A DNA stretch of 44,904 nucleotides. It comes from Lawsonibacter asaccharolyticus (GTDB lineage Bacteria; Bacillota; Clostridia; Oscillospirales; Oscillospiraceae). The notes beneath the pieces are model-generated. The model ran no database searches. It saw only the letters and a program-made list of their open reading frames with translations, and had not been told where the DNA came from. Below, piece by piece: positions 25,531-33,972 of the stretch (its first letter is position 1; each line of letters opens with the position of its first letter). A program made the translations under genes and the position numbers. The stretch spans positions 1 through 44,904 of the forward strand of contig BFBT01000005.1 of the NCBI GenBank assembly GCA_003112755.1, given 5' to 3'.

Positions 25531-26757
25531 GTGAATCCACTATTCGTTGGCATTGATGTGAGCAGCAAGAACAATGTGGCCTACCTGATGAAACCGGACG
25601 GCAGCAAACACTCCAGCTTCTCCGTGCAGAATAACCTTGGCGGTGCTAAACTGTTATCAGAGAGAATCGTATCGGCACTTGGCTCCATGCAGCTTGAGCG
25701 TGTGGTGATTGGCCTGGAGGCCACCTCCATCTACGGGGACAGCCTAGTCTATGCTCTTCGTGAGGATGGCCGCTTGGGGCGGTTTCAGAGGAAAATCCAT
25801 GTTCTAAATCCAAAGCAGGTGCGGAAATTCAAGGAAGCCTATTCTGACCTGCCAAAGAACGACTGGGTGGACGCCTTTGTGATTGCCGACCATCTCCGTT
25901 TCGGCAGAATCAACAGGGAGGTCTACATGGACGATTACCGCTACAAAGCCCTGCAAACCCTTACCAGAGCCAGATTTGATGTCATCCAAAACTTGACCCG
26001 GGAGAAGCAGCGGTTCGCCAACTACTTATTCCTCAAATGCTCCGGCATGGCCCAGGACAAAGACATTCAGAACACCAGCGCCACCACCATCGCACTCATG
26101 GAACACTTTGAAACCGTGGATGACTTGGCGAATGCCGACCTGGAGGAACTGACTGCCTTTATTACTGAAACAGGCCGTGGCAAATTTGCTGACCCGGATG
26201 CTACCGCCAAGGCAGTTCGGGCTGCAGCCAAAGGCTCCTATCGGCTGCCCAAAACAGTAAACGACACTGTAAACCAAGCAATGGCTGTTTCTATTGCCTC
26301 CATGCGCGCCTTGAAAGGGCAGGTCAAAGTATTAGATAAGGCCATTGAACAGCAGTTTGAAATCATTCCGAACACTTTGACCTCCATCCCCGGTATTGGC
26401 AAGGTCTACTCCGCCGGTATCATTGCTGAGATTGGTGATATCCACCGTTTTGATTCCCAAGCCTCGGTTGCCAAATACGCCGGCCTTGTCTGGAACAGGA
26501 GCCAGTCTGGCGACTTCGAGGCCGAACACTCCAGAATGATTAAATCCGGCAACCGCTATCTCCGCTACTACCTGCTGGAAGCCGCCAACTCCGTGAGAAG
26601 ATGCGACTCCGAGTTCCGGCGTTACTATGACCTCAAATTCAAAGAGGTCAACAAGTACCAGCATAAACGCGCACTCGCTTTAACTGCCAGAAAACTGGTC
26701 CGGTTGGTCTTTCGGCTGCTAAAGGACAACCGCCTGTATATCCCGCCGGAGGGCTGA
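25531..26757 (+). CDS. IS110-family transposase (DEDD)
   Basis: The protein has 408 residues from GTG 25531, behind GGGGAGGTG. The N-terminal RuvC-like DEDD domain starts NPLFVGIDVSSKNN (first Asp) with GLEATSIYGD (Glu) and KNDWVDAFVIAD (Asp residues). The C-terminal Transposase_20 domain has LTSIPGIGKVYSAGIIAEIG and the conserved KSGNRYLRYYLLEAANSVRR with a probable catalytic Ser. These enzymes recombine DNA guided by the bridge RNA from the same element. It is intact. Upstream in-frame codons from 25456 overlap the putative RNA and have no RBS. Confidence 0.92.
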   Translation: MNPLFVGIDVSSKNNVAYLMKPDGSKHSSFSVQNNLGGAKLLSERIVSALGSMQLERVVIGLEATSIYGDSLVYALREDGRLGRFQRKIHVLNPKQVRKFKEAYSDLPKNDWVDAFVIADHLRFGRINREVYMDDYRYKALQTLTRARFDVIQNLTREKQRFANYLFLKCSGMAQDKDIQNTSATTIALMEHFETVDDLANADLEELTAFITETGRGKFADPDATAKAVRAAAKGSYRLPKTVNDTVNQAMAVSIASMRALKGQVKVLDKAIEQQFEIIPNTLTSIPGIGKVYSAGIIAEIGDIHRFDSQASVAKYAGLVWNRSQSGDFEAEHSRMIKSGNRYLRYYLLEAANSVRRCDSEFRRYYDLKFKEVNKYQHKRALALTARKLVRLVFRLLKDNRLYIPPEG

Positions 26758-26886
26758 GAGCGCAGCTTGCCACTCTGACTCATAGGCCCTGTTTCAAAAT
26801 TTCTCAGGGACAGGGCTTTGGTTGGTGTTGCCTTTTTGCTGTCTACACAGTGCTTTTTACTCTGTTTCGCTTAAAATTTTCTTGCA

Positions 26887-27099
26887 TCACCTACTTGACT
26901 TCATACCATTGGACTTTCCCGTCTTGCCGTAGCAAAACTTCTCCATGAAAAAGTTTCGGTTGACCCGCCCGGAGATGGTCAGATAACCCTTCTCCCGGAG
27001 CTCAGCGTTGAGCTTGTGGATCACCTTGTAGGCGTGGGACTTGGAGATGCCCAGCTCCTGAGCCACTTCCTCCACGCGCATAAAGTTTTGTGCCTGCAT
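26887..27099 (-). CDS. xis: Excisionase-like HTH protein of IME2
   Basis: The protein has 70 residues from ATG 27099, behind GGAAGG. MRVEEVAQELGISKSHAYKV is the HTH, followed by HKLNAELREKG and GRVNRNFFMEKF, parallel to the IME1 xis. It ends in a short basic tail KTGKSNGMKSSR that differs from IME1 and lies close to the IS110 insertion, so the tail could be partly derived from that event. It should direct excision with the IME2 integrase. The IS insertion between xis and int may reduce int expression from the xis promoter. Confidence 0.75.
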   Translation of the reverse strand: MQAQNFMRVEEVAQELGISKSHAYKVIHKLNAELREKGYLTISGRVNRNFFMEKFCYGKTGKSNGMKSSR

Positions 27100-27235
27100 T
27101 GAAAATACCTTCCTTTCCTCATTGATAACTTCTGCGGCTGAATGTTGTGTTCCATAAATGCCTCCTCACTTTCGTCCGCCACTTTTTTCCCGGATGTATA
27201 ATCAGGGATTGCGGCAGTTCTTTTTTATTTATTGG

Positions 27236-27365
27236 ATCTAAGCTATTATGCTTAGTCTATTGTCATTATACTAAGCAAAATAGCTTGTGTCAATCGGAGT
27301 ACGCAAAATAAATTAAATAAAATTGTTTAGGATTCTCTTGACTTTACTAAGCATTTCTGCTACGC
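27236..27365. promoter_or_regulatory. Divergent xis / XRE-regulator control region of IME2
   Basis: Related half sites repeat here: TAAGCTATTATGCTTAG (27239-27255 region), CTAAGCAAAATAGCTTG (about 27270-27286) and CTAAGCATTTCTGCTACG (about 27348). CTAAGC/GCTTAG palindromes differ from the GTTAATG sites of IME1, so the two regulators probably have different operators. Confidence 0.6.
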
Positions 27366-27401
27366 TTTTCCTAAAGACAACCAACGATTGGAGTGGATGA
27401 T

Positions 27402-27890
27402 ATGGCGATTGGCGAACGGATTCACTTTTTCCGTCTCCTGCGGGGGATGACACAGAAATATCTTGGTATGGCGCTGGGTTTCCCGGAGAAGTCTGCCGAT
27501 GTGCGCCTTGCTCAATACGAAACAGGATCAAGAACCCCTAAGGCGGACCTGACTGCTGCCTTAGCCCAGGTACTGGATGTCTCTCCCCATGCCCTCTCTG
27601 TCCCGGACATAGACTCCTATGTGGGGCTGATGCACACCTTGTTTACTCTGGAGGACAACTACGGGCTCAAGATCAGCGAGGTGGATGGAGAAGTCTGCCT
27701 GAAGGTCGATGTGCGGAAGAGCAAGGACGCCGCCCGGCTGCATGAGATGCTCTGTTCCTGGCAGCAGGCCGCTGCCATGTTGGAGGCTGGCGAGATCTCC
27801 AAAGAGGATTACGACAAGTGGCGCTACCGCTACCCGGAGTTTGATAAAGCTCAGTCCTATGTGAAGGTGCCGCCCCAGGACCTCTTTTGA
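27402..27890 (+). CDS. XRE-family regulator of IME2
   Basis: The protein has 162 residues from ATG 27402; a GTG three codons earlier overlaps the GGAGTGG site. The HTH_3 domain is MAIGERIHFFRLLRGMTQKY with LGMALGF, RLAQYETGSRTPKADL. The C-terminal domain has LHEMLCSWQQAAAMLEAGEI and SKEDYDKWRYRYPEF, related to the end of the IME1 regulator. Its place between the divergent xis promoter and att is the same as in IME1. Likely the repressor of IME2 excision functions. Confidence 0.8.
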   Translation: MAIGERIHFFRLLRGMTQKYLGMALGFPEKSADVRLAQYETGSRTPKADLTAALAQVLDVSPHALSVPDIDSYVGLMHTLFTLEDNYGLKISEVDGEVCLKVDVRKSKDAARLHEMLCSWQQAAAMLEAGEISKEDYDKWRYRYPEFDKAQSYVKVPPQDLF

Positions 27891-27950
27891 CCCTCTCACT
27901 TGTAGGCCACGGGAGAGGCTGTTTGTTGCACAGAGTAATAATAAAAAGAA

Positions 27951-27994
27951 AAAGAGAGCTAACTGACTAATCAAAATCAGTTAGCTCTCTTTTT
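27951..27994 (+). terminator. Terminator of the IME2 regulator gene
   Basis: A 16-base stem and T run, as at 12777-12820. Confidence 0.75.
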
Positions 27995-28099
27995 ATGAAT
28001 AATGAAAAAATGTTGCCAATTCGTTGCCACAGAGGGCTTTAAACCTTCAAAAAGCTAGTTATATCAGGCTTTTCCGGGCCTCTGAAATCATTCCCACTC
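27951..28099 (+). repeat. Right end of IME2 with terminator and att core
   Basis: Matches 12777-12925 without gaps. It starts with the terminator stem AAAGAGAGCTAACTGA / TCAGTTAGCTCTCTTT (27951-27992) and ends in CATTCCCACTC (28089-28099), the last codons of guaA. The middle carries probable integrase arm sites (AAAAAGCTAG, ATCAGGCTTTTCC). Confidence 0.75.
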
Positions 28100-29377
28100 A
28101 ATCGTTCCAGAGGGCTTCGGTGTCAGGTCATAGAGCACACGGTTGACTCCCTTGACCTCGGAGGTGATGCGGGCGGTGATCTTTTGTAGCAGGGCAAAGG
28201 GCACATCCTCTACCGTGGCAGTCATGGCGTCCACGGTATTCACCGCACGGAGGATCACAGGCCAGTCAAAGGTGCGCACGCCGTCCCGTACGCCCACGGA
28301 CTTGAAATCAGGCACCACGGTGAAGTACTGCCAGACCCTTCCCTGGAGCCCGGCGGCAGCAAACTCCTCCCGTAGGATGGCGTCGGATTCCCGAACGGCC
28401 TCCAGGCGGTCACGGGTGATGGCGCCCAGACAGCGCACGCCCAGACCCGGTCCGGGGAAGGGCTGGCGGTACACCATGGAATCGGGCAGGCCCAGAGCCT
28501 TGCCACAGGCCCGGACCTCATCCTTGAAGAGCATCTTCAGAGGCTCCACCAGCTCGAATTTCAGATCCTCCGGCAGGCCGCCTACGTTGTGGTGGCTCTT
28601 GACCGCCTTGACGGTCTTGGTGCCGGACTCGATAATGTCGGGGTAGATGGTGCCCTGGGCCAGGAATTCGATGCCCTCCAGCTTACGGGCCTCCTCCTCA
28701 AACACTCGGATGAACTCCGTGCCGATGATCTTGCGTTTCTGCTCAGGATCAGCTGCGCCGGCCAGTTTATCCAGGAAGCGATCCACTGCGTCCACATAGA
28801 TCAGGTTGGCGTCCATCTGATGGCGGAACACCTCCACCACCTGTTCTGGCTCGCCCTTGCGCAGCAGCCCGTGGTTGACGTGGACACAGGTGAGCTGTTT
28901 GCCGATGGCGCGAATCAAAAGGGCAGCCACTACGGAGGAGTCCACACCGCCGGAGAGGGCCAGCAGGACCTTCCGGTCTCCGACTTGCTGCCGGATCAGC
29001 TCCACCTGGTCGGCAATGAAGTTCTCCATATTCCAATTGGGCTGGGCGCCGCACACACCGAACACGAAATTGGAGAGGGCCTGCTTGCGTTCCTCCTCAT
29101 CGCTGGGCCAGGGCTGATCACCCTTGTGGTCGGCCAGAAGGACGGGGACATCGTGGTTGTAGATCTCCTTGGCGGCGTCGATCTCAACACCGTCCACCAC
29201 CCGGTTGGGGCCGCCGTTTAGGATGATCCCCTTCACGTTGGGGAGGGCCTTGACCTCCTCCAGTGTGATATCGTGGGGGTGGATTTCGCTGTAAACGCCT
29301 AGAGCGCGGATCTCACGGGCCAGACGGGGGTTTTCCTCGCTGCCAAGATCGAGAATAAGGATCATGTCCTGTTTCAT
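28088..29377 (-). CDS. guaA: GMP synthase lacking the glutaminase catalytic centre
   Basis: GMP synthase aminates XMP. The C-terminal ATP-pyrophosphatase and dimerisation domains are complete: LSGGVDSSVVAALL (P-loop, residues 141-154), FLAQGTIYPDIIES, SHHNVGGLPEDL, PFPGPGLGVRC and the end KPSGTIEWE. The N-terminal amidotransferase domain is cut down: it keeps about 80 residues (MILILDLGSEENPRLAREIR, ILNGGPNRV), but where GxCYG should supply the nucleophile it reads PVLLADHKGD (Asp83 at the Cys place), and the His-x-Glu part is absent. Total 429 residues versus about 510-525. No frameshift is seen. It probably uses free ammonia or a separate glutaminase. Its 3' end is the IME att site; att restores the stop. 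Confidence 0.88.
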   Translation of the reverse strand: MKQDMILILDLGSEENPRLAREIRALGVYSEIHPHDITLEEVKALPNVKGIILNGGPNRVVDGVEIDAAKEIYNHDVPVLLADHKGDQPWPSDEEERKQALSNFVFGVCGAQPNWNMENFIADQVELIRQQVGDRKVLLALSGGVDSSVVAALLIRAIGKQLTCVHVNHGLLRKGEPEQVVEVFRHQMDANLIYVDAVDRFLDKLAGAADPEQKRKIIGTEFIRVFEEEARKLEGIEFLAQGTIYPDIIESGTKTVKAVKSHHNVGGLPEDLKFELVEPLKMLFKDEVRACGKALGLPDSMVYRQPFPGPGLGVRCLGAITRDRLEAVRESDAILREEFAAAGLQGRVWQYFTVVPDFKSVGVRDGVRTFDWPVILRAVNTVDAMTATVEDVPFALLQKITARITSEVKGVNRVLYDLTPKPSGTIEWE

Positions 29378-29637
29378 TTTGGTACCTCCACTTCTTGTTG
29401 AATGATGCCTCTATCCTACCACAACAGACGCCGGGCCATCAATAGAAAAATAGAAAAAAGGCGGATCTTGCGGGAGAGGAGAAAAGCGGGGGAAGGGCGG
29501 CTCAGCGCCGGAGAGCAAAGACGCCAGAACGGGTGGGGTAGAACCGGGGAGACTCAGTCGGACGTGTGACGTGTGTTGTATCTGGCCTGTGTATCCCGGC
29601 TCTAAGAAATATTTTGCAATAAAATTGGCGGAAGCCC

Positions 29638-29666
29638 TTGACAAAGGTAAGTGCGTCTGCTAAAAT
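29638..29666 (+). promoter_or_regulatory. Promoter of the tRNA-Ala gene
   Basis: TTGACA (29638-29643), a 17-base spacer and TAAAAT (29661-29666), about 26 bases before the tRNA. The stretch 29400-29637 holds no gene; a weak guaA promoter (TTGATG-18-TAGGAT, minus strand) lies near 29440-29415. Confidence 0.85.
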
Positions 29667-29692
29667 AGTTCCTGCCCTGTGAGGCACAATAT

Positions 29693-29768
<76 letters not shown>

Positions 29769-29769
29769 A

Positions 29770-29834
29770 AAAGCCGCAACAATTTGGATATAGTAGGCTG
29801 TAAGTCTACTGTGCCAAGGTGTTGCGGCTTTTTT
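29770..29834 (+). terminator. Terminator after tRNA-Ala
   Basis: Outer stem AAAAAGCCGCAACA with TGTTGCGGCTTTTTT, with an inner hairpin (AGTAGGC-TGTAAG-TCTACTG) between. Confidence 0.8.
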
Positions 29835-29941
29835 ATTTTCAAAATTTCTGAAGTTCAAAAAAAGATGCCGAACAGGAATTTTTTAAACCGAATGGACTTG
29901 AACTCTGGATTTAGACTTTTTGAAACCCAAGGCAGCAGCGG

Positions 29942-29969
29942 GCGCCCTTTTTCAAGCCAAAAAGGGCGC
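29942..29969. repeat. Perfect inverted pair of the AAAAAGGGCGC motif
   Basis: GCGCCCTTTTT-CAAGCC-AAAAAGGGCGC. Single copies of the motif follow at 30065-30076, 30840-30851 and 30997-31008; a variant (AAAAAGGGCGTC) is at 33143-33154, and reversed forms at about 33223-33233 and 42345-42354. All are intergenic. Confidence 0.8.
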
Positions 29970-30002
29970 TTGAGAACAGAAAAATTATATACGAAAAATA
30001 GA

Positions 30003-30046
30003 GCCCCGGTTTGTTGGTATCAGAGAATCAACAGACCGGGGTTCTT
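30003..30046 (+). terminator. Terminator hairpin upstream of the first ICE gene
   Basis: CCCCGGTTTGTTG paired with CAACAGACCGGGG, then TTCTTCGTTTT. It precedes a copy of the AAAAAGGGCGCT motif and the gene at 30102. Confidence 0.65.
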
Positions 30047-30101
30047 CGTTTTCCGGCGCAAATGAAAAAGGGCGCTAAGCCCAGGAAAGGACGGAATCAG
30101 A

Positions 30102-30815
30102 ATGGACAACACACAGCACACCTATTTTGCGGAACTTAAACTTGCTCTCCAGAAAGCCGGTTACACCGTACAGCCTGTGGAGGATGGTCTCCTGCCAATT
30201 GAATGGAACGACCGCAGACTGTGCCAAGTCACCGAGAGCAGCGGCATCCGCTTCCGAACGGATGATACTACAGACCCGGAAGCAGAAGTGGCTCGAGGCC
30301 GGGTCACAGATATTGCCGGTGTGGTCAGGGAGTACATGACACTCATCGAGCAGGCCCCAGACCTGAAAGCAGATGGACTGGGCGAGAACTATAAGCATCT
30401 GGCGGAGTTTAACGGCGCTGTGCTTGCCGGCCACCCCAGCAGGTACGGAGTTGAGTTTGTCACATGGGAGTGGAGCTATGGTCGAACCGGGCTGTGGCAG
30501 GGCCATTACTATGACCCCGGAAGCGGCCCCAATGGGTACCTGTCCGCGAAACAAGACTTCTGCGTCCGCTCCGGCCTCATAGATCAGCACCGCCTGTTCA
30601 CCAATGAACAGCTTGCCGAGGTCTACCGCTGTGTCAGCGAAACATTGGAGAGCGCATATCCCATCACTCCGGAACGGCAGAAGCTGCTGGAGGGCGTGTC
30701 GGAACAGATCAGATGGGCTGTGCCGGATCTGCCGGAGCTGGTCAGCCAGTCCAATGAAAGAGAACTGGAGACAATGTCAGAGGAGGAACAACCGGACGTG
30801 ACGATGGAAATGTAG
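30102..30815 (+). CDS. Conserved element protein of unknown function
   Basis: The protein has 237 residues. ATG 30102 follows GGAAAGG and, about 25 bases upstream, the AAAAAGGGCGCT motif. I recognise the general type from clostridial conjugative elements (a start like YFAELKLALQKAGYTVQPVE, then REYMTLIEQAPDL, AEFNGAVLAGH, FVTWEWSYGRTG and GHYYDP), but no biochemical function is known to me. It is acidic, with no signal peptide or membrane segment. It ends with an E-rich tail. No frameshift. Confidence 0.6.
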   Translation: MDNTQHTYFAELKLALQKAGYTVQPVEDGLLPIEWNDRRLCQVTESSGIRFRTDDTTDPEAEVARGRVTDIAGVVREYMTLIEQAPDLKADGLGENYKHLAEFNGAVLAGHPSRYGVEFVTWEWSYGRTGLWQGHYYDPGSGPNGYLSAKQDFCVRSGLIDQHRLFTNEQLAEVYRCVSETLESAYPITPERQKLLEGVSEQIRWAVPDLPELVSQSNERELETMSEEEQPDVTMEM

Positions 30816-31087
30816 ATCGGGTCTTCTCCTGTACCGTTCAAAAAGGGCGCTAAACGCAGAAACACAAAAAAGAAGCAAAGCAATTAATTTTTAATCTGCG
30901 GGATATATTTTTCCATAGAACCAATGAAACATTTGTGCTATAATCAATGGTATCCCACAAGCTCGGCGGCTCTCATACAAACCGGGAAAGCTCCGCAAAA
31001 AGGGCGCTATCCACGGTCAGATGGACAGAATGAGCGGCTATCACAGGGCACACACTATATCAGGACTTGAAAGGAAGTGGCCGGGGC
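30816..31087 (+). other. Intergenic region before the Y-family polymerase, two motif copies
   Basis: Holds AAAAAGGGCGCT at 30840-30851 and 30997-31008 and a TATAAT at 30939-30944 without a clear -35. I see no complete LexA-type box. A 32-codon frame from 31021 overlaps the next gene and has no RBS. Confidence 0.5.
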
Positions 31088-32601
31088 ATGAAAGAACGGA
31101 CCTATGTTTGCTGTGATTTGAAAAGCTTTTACGCTTCGGTGGAATGTGTGGAGCGGGGGCTGGATCCCATGACCACGAATCTGGTAGTGGCAGACAAACG
31201 CCGCACAGAAAAGACGATCTGCCTCGCCGTCACTCCCTCGCTGAAAGCCTATGGCATCTCCGGTCGGGCTCGGCTTTTCGAGGTGGTGCAGCGGGTCGCT
31301 GAGGTCAACGCCCAGCGCAGACGGAATGCGCCCGGACATCAGTTCAGCGGTACCTCCTGGAATGACCCGGAGGTGCGGCGGGATCCGTCGCTGGAGCTGG
31401 ACTACATTGTGGCCCCGCCCGGATGGCCCACTATATCGATTGGAGCACGCGGATCTATCAGGTATATCTGAAATACATTGCTCCGGAGGACATCTATCCC
31501 TACAGCATTGATGAGGTGTTCATGGACATTACCGACTACCTGGATACCTACAAGATGACAGCACGGGAACTGACCCGGACCATCATTCTGGATATTTTGA
31601 AAACTACTGGTATCACCGCCGCGGCGGGAATGGGCACGAACCTGTATCTGGCCAAGGCGTCCATGGACATTGTAGCGAAGCATGTTCATGCGGATAAAGA
31701 CGGAGTTCGTATAGCCAAGCTGAACGAAATGACCTATCGGCGTCTTCTGTGGAACCACCGTCCCCTCACCGATTTCTGGCGGGTCGGCAAAGGCTACGCG
31801 GCAAAGCTGGAGGGCTGCGGCCTCTATACGATGGGCGACATCGCCCGCTGCTCCATAGGAAAACCAACAGATTACCATAACGAGGAACTGCTGTATCAAC
31901 TCTTCGGCGTCAACGCCGAACTGCTCATTGATCACGCATGGGGATGGGAACCCTGTACCATCGCGGATGTAAAAGCGTATAAGCCGGAGCATAAAAGTAT
32001 CGTCTCCGGCCAGGTGCTCCAGTGCCCCTATACGTTTGAGAAAGCCAGACTTGTCGTGCGGGAGATGGCGGACGCTCTGGCCTTGGACCTGGTGGATAAG
32101 GGACTGGCCACCAATCAGCTGGTACTCACAGTCGGCTACGATATTGAAAATCTCTCTGTAGAAAATCATCGCTATCAGGGGCCGGTGACCACCGACCGCT
32201 ACGGGCGGAAAATCCCCAAGCACGCGGTTGGCACAGAAAACTTTGACTACACCTCCTCCGCCAACGATCTGCTGAGAGCGGTTTGCAGCCTCTATGACCG
32301 GATCGTGGATCGGGACCTGCTGATCCGCCGGCTGAGCATCAGCGCCAACCGCCTGCTGGATGAATCAGCTGTCCCCATGGATGATGGGTGCGAACAGATG
32401 GACCTTTTCACCGACTATGCGGACAGAGAAAAACAAAAGGCGGAGGCAAGCGCCACCCATGCGCGGGAGCGGAGGATCCAGGAGACCATGCTGGATATAA
32501 AGAAGAAATATGGGAAGAACGCCATTCTCAAAGGCATGAATCTGGAGGAGGGCGCTACCGCAAAGGAACGAAATGAAACCATAGGAGGACATCAGGCATG
32601 A
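31088..32601 (+). pseudogene. Y-family DNA polymerase (UmuC/DinB-like), one frameshift
   Basis: Error-prone lesion-bypass polymerase. From ATG 31088: TYVCCDLKSFYASVECVERG (first catalytic Asp and steric gate), NLVVADKRRTEKTICLAV, then a one-base loss of C at about 31420 (CCGCCCGG). The corrected frame continues APPRMAHYIDWSTRIYQVYL, YSIDEVFMDIT (catalytic Asp-Glu), GMGTNLYLAKASMDIVAKH, a thumb domain and a little-finger domain. About 504 residues in all. The stop overlaps the YolD-like gene (ATGA). Mobile-element copies of this pair are common in Firmicutes and may aid survival of incoming DNA. Confidence 0.85.
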
Positions 32602-33029
32602 CGGGACCCTACGACGATATGCTGAACCTGCCGCACCCCACCTCCAGGCGGCATCCCCGGATGTCCCTCTCGGACCGTGCCGCCCAGTTTGCCCCTTTTG
32701 CGGCTTTGAGCGGACACAGCGCAGCTCTCGTGGAGACTGCCCGGTTAACAGAGCGGCGCATAGAGCTGGATGAGGATGTGAAAGCGGCTCTGGACCTCAA
32801 ACAGCAGATGCTGGTGGATCGGATCGATGAACATCCAGATGTGTCGGTGACATGGTTCCAGCCTGACGGGAAAAAGGATGGCGGGCGCTATGTTACAACG
32901 ACCGGACGATTGAAGCGGATCGATGAGGTTGAGCGTGTTCTGGTCATGGAGGACAAAACAACGGTTCCCCTGGACGATATCATCAGCATCGACGAGTGCC
33001 GCAGTCCTGACTTTACCTCCGACCTTTAA
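32598..33029 (+). CDS. YolD-like protein
   Basis: The protein has 143 residues. ATG 32598 overlaps the polymerase stop. RMSLSDRAAQFAPFAALSGH is the YolD-family signature; the C-terminal half has a small beta domain (GRLKRIDEVERVLVMEDKTT, VPLDDIISI). YolD-like proteins are usually next to Y-family polymerases (as UmuD-like partners by position) and probably modulate them. The same pairing is seen here. The gene is intact and ends 55 bases before a strong terminator. Confidence 0.85.
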   Translation: MTGPYDDMLNLPHPTSRRHPRMSLSDRAAQFAPFAALSGHSAALVETARLTERRIELDEDVKAALDLKQQMLVDRIDEHPDVSVTWFQPDGKKDGGRYVTTTGRLKRIDEVERVLVMEDKTTVPLDDIISIDECRSPDFTSDL

Positions 33030-33087
33030 GCTTCTCCACGCCGCAGATAAGGGACGAAGCTGAGAAACAGACCAATAGGAAAAACGG

Positions 33088-33131
33088 CCCCGGTGTGATC
33101 GGTCACAAACGATCACACCGGGGCTGGTTTT
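33088..33131 (+). terminator. Terminator after the polymerase-YolD operon
   Basis: CCCCGGTGTGATCG (33088-33101) with CGATCACACCGGGG (33110-33123), then CTGGTTTTC. Confidence 0.85.
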
Positions 33132-33142
33132 CTGCCCGATTC

Positions 33143-33242
33143 AAAAAGGGCGTCAAGTAACTGTATGTAAATTATAAAACAGGACGAGGCCGTGATCCCG
33201 CAGAGGGAAACGGCCTTTTTGGGCGCCCTTTTTCGGGATCAC
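33143..33242. promoter_or_regulatory. Motif-bearing leader before the gene at 33268
   Basis: Contains AAAAAGGGCGTC at 33143-33154, a long-range inverted repeat GTGATCCCG (33192-33200) / CGGGATCAC (33234-33242), and the reverse motif GGCGCCCTTTTTCGGGATC. The block GCGCCCTTTTTCGGGA recurs as GCGCCCATTTTCGGGA at 42345, also just before a gene start. Confidence 0.6.
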
Positions 33243-33267
33243 TGCTCTGTCCGGAAAGGACAAGCGT

Positions 33268-33972
33268 ATGACAAAGTATTTTCTCAAGGACACACCCCTG
33301 GCAGAACTGGAGCGGCAGATGATGACGCCGCCCAACTTTTCTCCCCGAGGAGGAGGGCAAACCGTCCTCTGCCGGTTCCGATACCGGCCGGAAGACGTAG
33401 TCTGCAAGCACTGTACGGAGTACCGGCGCGGTGGCTGTACGGAGGAGGTCTGCCCCTGGCTGGAGGAGCGTGTCGAGGCTGGAACCGTCACCTATACATC
33501 TTTGGCCGCTGAATTTTACCGGAAGTGGCTGGGAACCGCACTTGGGGAGCGGATCCAGGAACTGCTCCGGGGAAAACGGTCTATCGCTTACTATGACTCC
33601 GCTCACACTGACCGGCTGGCACTTTACGCCCTGTTTCTGGCCAGACACCGGAGCGATCACCGGGCACTGGCGGCGATGTACCTGCTGACCGTAACGGAAA
33701 CACTCCGACGCTGCGCCATCCCCCGCATATTTGATCTCTGGGGTATTGACATCAGGAGCTGGAGTGCCGTGCGGACACTCAGCGAGCAGGAGTATGTGCT
33801 GTTCCAGGCCGCAAAGGGGATCTGGCAGAGCCAGAGGACCATCACTATTCCGGAACTGTGTGACCGGAAACTGGTGGAAGACAAGACTTTGGAGCTGATC
33901 CTGAACGCGGCGCTGATCGCCCACTACGGCAGGGCCATGCTGGCCTTTGACAGACTGGAGGGCAGAGCATGA
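33268..33972 (+). CDS. Conserved element protein with a Cys cluster, function unknown
   Basis: The protein has 234 residues. ATG 33268 lies behind GGAAAGGA. It opens MTKYFLKDTPLAELERQMMT. Four cysteines, CKHC-x8-C-x4-C (about residues 46-62), look like a zinc site. The rest is helical (YLLTVTETLRRCAIP, AAKGIWQSQRTI) without a known catalytic motif. I know this type only as an uncharacterised protein of clostridial conjugative elements. The stop overlaps the next gene (GCATGA). Intact. Confidence 0.6.
   Translation: MTKYFLKDTPLAELERQMMTPPNFSPRGGGQTVLCRFRYRPEDVVCKHCTEYRRGGCTEEVCPWLEERVEAGTVTYTSLAAEFYRKWLGTALGERIQELLRGKRSIAYYDSAHTDRLALYALFLARHRSDHRALAAMYLLTVTETLRRCAIPRIFDLWGIDIRSWSAVRTLSEQEYVLFQAAKGIWQSQRTITIPELCDRKLVEDKTLELILNAALIAHYGRAMLAFDRLEGRA

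Larger units (their letters stand above)
25204..26880 (+). mobile_element. IS110-family insertion sequence between int and xis of IME2
   Basis: One transposase gene in reverse orientation to int and xis, with a long non-coding left end (25204-25530) and a shorter right end (26758-26880). In IME1 xis and int are 12 bases apart, so the extra 1.7 kb here is the insertion. IS110 elements lack long terminal repeats, so the exact ends are estimates. Confidence 0.65.
20626..28099. mobile_element. IME2: second integrative element, adjacent to guaA
   Basis: Bounded by CATTCCCACTC copies, about 7.5 kb. Contents: terminator hairpin, mrr/hsdM/HTH fragments, iterons, repA, mobC, integrase, IS110 insertion, xis, XRE regulator, terminator and att. 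The replication-integration module matches IME1 in order, but the proteins are clearly diverged. No relaxase gene remains where IME1 has one; the space holds restriction-gene debris. It may be mobilized only in trans, or be stuck. Confidence 0.75.

Noticed and set aside
30901..30960. Possible LexA (SOS) box before the Y-family polymerase
   Set aside because: Only one GAAC half site is present with no matching GTTC at the right spacing.
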